From contig DAOWIV010000086.1 of assembly GCA_030640725.1 (NCBI GenBank), positions 1 through 8,237 on the forward strand: DNA of 8,237 nt, in the 5' to 3' direction. The translations under genes and the position numbers were made by a program. This DNA comes from Methanosarcinales archaeon. GTDB taxonomy: Archaea > Halobacteriota > Methanosarcinia > Methanosarcinales > Methanogasteraceae. Shown here piece by piece: positions 6,524 through 8,237 of this stretch. Position 1 is the stretch's first letter. The number at the start of each line of letters is the position of its first letter. The notes beneath the pieces are model-generated. The model was not told where the DNA came from. It was given only the letters and a program-made list of their open reading frames with translations, and searched no databases.

Positions 6524-7448
6524 GAAAACACCTCACAAAATGTCCACCTTCGATCTCGATCATACCCGGATGCTTCCGTCTGCACACCTCCGTCGCATGC
6601 CTACATCTCGGATGAAACCTGCACCCATCCGGGAGATTGATCAGCGAGGGGCTCATGCCCGGTATCGGCACAAGCCCATTCCTCGGAAGCGAGCCTAAAA
6701 AACCTCTGGTGTACGGGTGCAGAGGCTCTTCAAAGATCTTATCTGCCGATGCATATTCCACCAGTTCTCCTGCATACATAAGCGCAATCCGATCACAGAG
6801 CTCTCTTGCAACGCCAAGGTCATGGGTTATGATGAGCATCGCCTTCTCTTTGGTCACCTCTTTCATGAGTTTTATGATCTGTGACTTTATCGTGACATCG
6901 AGCCCTTTTGTGGGTTCGTCTGCGATGATGAGTGAGGGATTGCAGGCAAGCCCCATCGCAATCATCACACGCTGTTTCATCCCTCCGCTGAACTCATGCG
7001 GGTATTCGTTCGCACGCTGGGACGGCGACGGGATCCTGACCAAATCGAGCATCTCGACCGCCTTCTCTTTTGCATCTCTCTTGCATAGTCCCTGATGGAG
7101 TCGGATCGCCTCTGCGATCTGCCCTCCCACGCGCATGACCGGATTTAGAGAGGTCGTCGGGTTCTGGAGGATCATTGCGATCTCTTTTCCCCTGATCCTT
7201 CTCATCTCTGCCTCACTGATCTTAAGAAGATTCGTTCCCTTGTAGATGATCGTTCCCTCTGTCGTTGTGGTTGGTTGCAGAAGACGCATGAGCGTAAGAC
7301 CAAGTACGGTCTTCCCGCATCCGGTTTCGCCGATCAAGCCGAGGGTCTCCCTCTCACGTATTGAGAGATCGATAGTGTCAACAGCCCTCACAATGCCGTC
7401 AGGGGTCGGGAAGTAGGTCTTCAGGTTGGAGATTTCCAGTACGCTCAT
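6516..7448 (-). CDS. Peptide/nickel-family ABC importer ATPase, DppD/OppD type
   Basis: 310 residues. Partner ATPase of the DppF-type subunit; the two should form the nucleotide-binding heterodimer beneath the permease pair. Motifs: Walker A GETGCGKT (40-47), Q-loop Q95 in LQNPTTSLNP, signature FSGGM (153-157), Walker B LIIADEP (173-179), D-loop KGLD (181-184, where S/T-A-LD is commoner), switch His209 in ITHDLG. FSGGMKQRV with QNP is characteristic of the D subunit. The C-terminal extension has cysteines at 276, 282, 289 and 307, the same positions as in the DppF-type subunit. A bacterial DppD structure is reported to hold a 4Fe-4S cluster in this region, so a cluster here is possible but inferred. 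The start ATG overlaps the permease stop by four bases (ATGA) and follows a GGGAGGG ribosome binding site. Confidence 0.93.
   Translation of the reverse strand: MSVLEISNLKTYFPTPDGIVRAVDTIDLSIRERETLGLIGETGCGKTVLGLTLMRLLQPTTTTEGTIIYKGTNLLKISEAEMRRIRGKEIAMILQNPTTSLNPVMRVGGQIAEAIRLHQGLCKRDAKEKAVEMLDLVRIPSPSQRANEYPHEFSGGMKQRVMIAMGLACNPSLIIADEPTKGLDVTIKSQIIKLMKEVTKEKAMLIITHDLGVARELCDRIALMYAGELVEYASADKIFEEPLHPYTRGFLGSLPRNGLVPIPGMSPSLINLPDGCRFHPRCRHATEVCRRKHPGMIEIEGGHFVRCFHA
6529..6536 (-). promoter_or_regulatory. Ribosome binding site of the DppF-type gene
   Basis: The minus strand reads GTGAGGTG, with GAGGTG five bases from ATG 6523. It is a strong Shine-Dalgarno match inside the preceding gene and fixes this start. 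Confidence 0.8.
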
Positions 7449-8237
7449 AATTCCCTCCCGAACGCAGAGTTTTTCAGTTTTGGATTCAGCGTCTCCTCAA
7501 GAGCATACCCGACGAACGTGAGTCCAAGAACCGTAAAAACGATGCAGAGTCCGGGCGGAAGCATCCACCACATCCACACATCCGATACATAGATGATCGG
7601 ACATTCGAATGCATAATGGAACACCATACCCCAGCTCCTCGCTACTGGGTCCCCGAGTCCGAGAAAACAGAGTCCTGATTCTGCAAGTATCACATGGATC
7701 GCCTCCATGATGAACTGGACGACAACCAGCGGAATTACGTTTGGAAGGATGTGTCGCCACAGGATGTAAAAATCACTGCCTCCAATCATCTTCGTTGCAT
7801 CGATATAATACCTGCGCCTGAGCGTCAGCACCTCCGATCTGATGATTCTTGCTGTCATCAGCCATCCGAATATCAGGAATAAAGCTATCAGATTCCAGAT
7901 GCTCGGACGCATGAATGATGCGATGACGATGATCAGGGGAAGTCTCGGGATCGTCAAGACCACATCCACAATCCTCATGATCAGAAATCCTGCTTTGTCA
8001 AAATATCCGGCAACGAGACCCAGCGAGGTTCCGATCAGCATCGATATCACGGAGACTACGGATGCGATGAAGAGAGAGACTCTAGTCCCGTAGATGACCT
8101 CACTTAAAATATCGTTTCCTATGTCGTTTGTCCCAAGGAGATGGCTCGAACTCGGATGCTCCATCGGTTTGTACATCCGGTGCGGATCGTGTGGTGCGAT
8201 ATACGGCGCAAAAACTGCAACAATCACAAAGATCGCC
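7445..8237 (-). CDS. Peptide/nickel-family ABC importer permease, DppC/OppC type (5'-truncated by window edge)
   Basis: The visible part is about 263 residues. It is the second membrane subunit of the importer and should pair with a DppB-type permease encoded beyond the right edge. A GTG at 8227 could be taken as a start, but the frame is open to the edge and reads AIFVIVAVFAPYIAPHDP, the end of the first membrane helix in this family; I infer roughly 30-40 residues are missing. Visible helices (fragment numbering): the end of helix 1, then about 50-77, 84-110, 114-133, 165-192 and 220-247. The EAA coupling motif appears as YIDATKMIGG followed by RHILPN, and the family hallmark LAESGLCFLGLG follows it. 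It overlaps the DppD-type gene by four bases. Missing from the window: the DppB permease and the substrate-binding protein. Confidence 0.92.
   Translation of the reverse strand, partial: AIFVIVAVFAPYIAPHDPHRMYKPMEHPSSSHLLGTNDIGNDILSEVIYGTRVSLFIASVVSVISMLIGTSLGLVAGYFDKAGFLIMRIVDVVLTIPRLPLIIVIASFMRPSIWNLIALFLIFGWLMTARIIRSEVLTLRRRYYIDATKMIGGSDFYILWRHILPNVIPLVVVQFIMEAIHVILAESGLCFLGLGDPVARSWGMVFHYAFECPIIYVSDVWMWWMLPPGLCIVFTVLGLTFVGYALEETLNPKLKNSAFGREL
7453..7459 (-). promoter_or_regulatory. Ribosome binding site of the DppD-type gene
   Basis: The minus strand reads GGGAGGG four bases upstream of ATG 7448, inside the end of the permease gene. It supports this start and tight translational linkage of the two genes. 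Confidence 0.7.

Noticed and set aside
6083..7095. Plus-strand open frames of 116-152 codons across the two ATPase genes
   Set aside because: All are antisense to intact ATPases with complete Walker, signature and switch motifs.
5591..7448. One duplicated ATPase gene or an assembly artefact
   Set aside because: The two 310-residue ATPases differ throughout and carry distinct D-type and F-type hallmarks; paired ATPases are normal for this importer family.
7445..8227. Complete permease starting at GTG 8227
   Set aside because: The frame continues to the window edge and the GTG falls inside the first membrane helix.

Overview
The window looks archaeal, most likely from a euryarchaeon of the methanogen or anaerobic-methanotroph type. 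Evidence: an archaeal-style alanyl-tRNA synthetase C-terminus, a TATA box upstream of a start codon with no ribosome binding site, secreted proteins with cohesin and DUF11 domains, and C-terminal tails resembling the archaeal PGF-CTERM sorting signal. The lineage is inferred; no 16S rRNA or other marker gene is present.

Layout. One plus-strand gene enters from the left edge: the C-terminal half of alaS (2-1297). A 161-base convergent gap follows. Everything else is on the minus strand and reads right to left. First comes the end of a peptide/nickel-family ABC importer: a DppC-type permease cut by the right edge, then two ATPases, DppD-type and DppF-type, packed with 4- and 8-base overlaps. 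After a 51-base gap that holds a TATA box and a small dyad comes a compact three-gene set (5539 down to 1459) with junctions of +2 bases and a 1-base overlap. It encodes a 266-residue membrane-anchored cohesin protein, a 561-residue cohesin protein with three acidic repeat domains, and a roughly 530-residue protein with DUF11-type repeats.

How the genes fit together. All three secreted proteins have an N-terminal signal peptide, an extracellular beta-rich part, a Ser/Thr/Pro-rich or acidic linker and a C-terminal hydrophobic anchor. They look like one cell-surface assembly. The two cohesins should bind dockerin-bearing partners encoded elsewhere. The importer upstream could take up peptides, perhaps released at the surface, but this link rests only on adjacency. 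The least described part is the roughly 85-residue acidic repeat, present three times in the 561-residue protein, with copies 1 and 2 recently duplicated. No mobile element, CRISPR array, tRNA or rRNA was seen. No stretch over 161 bases lacks a gene.
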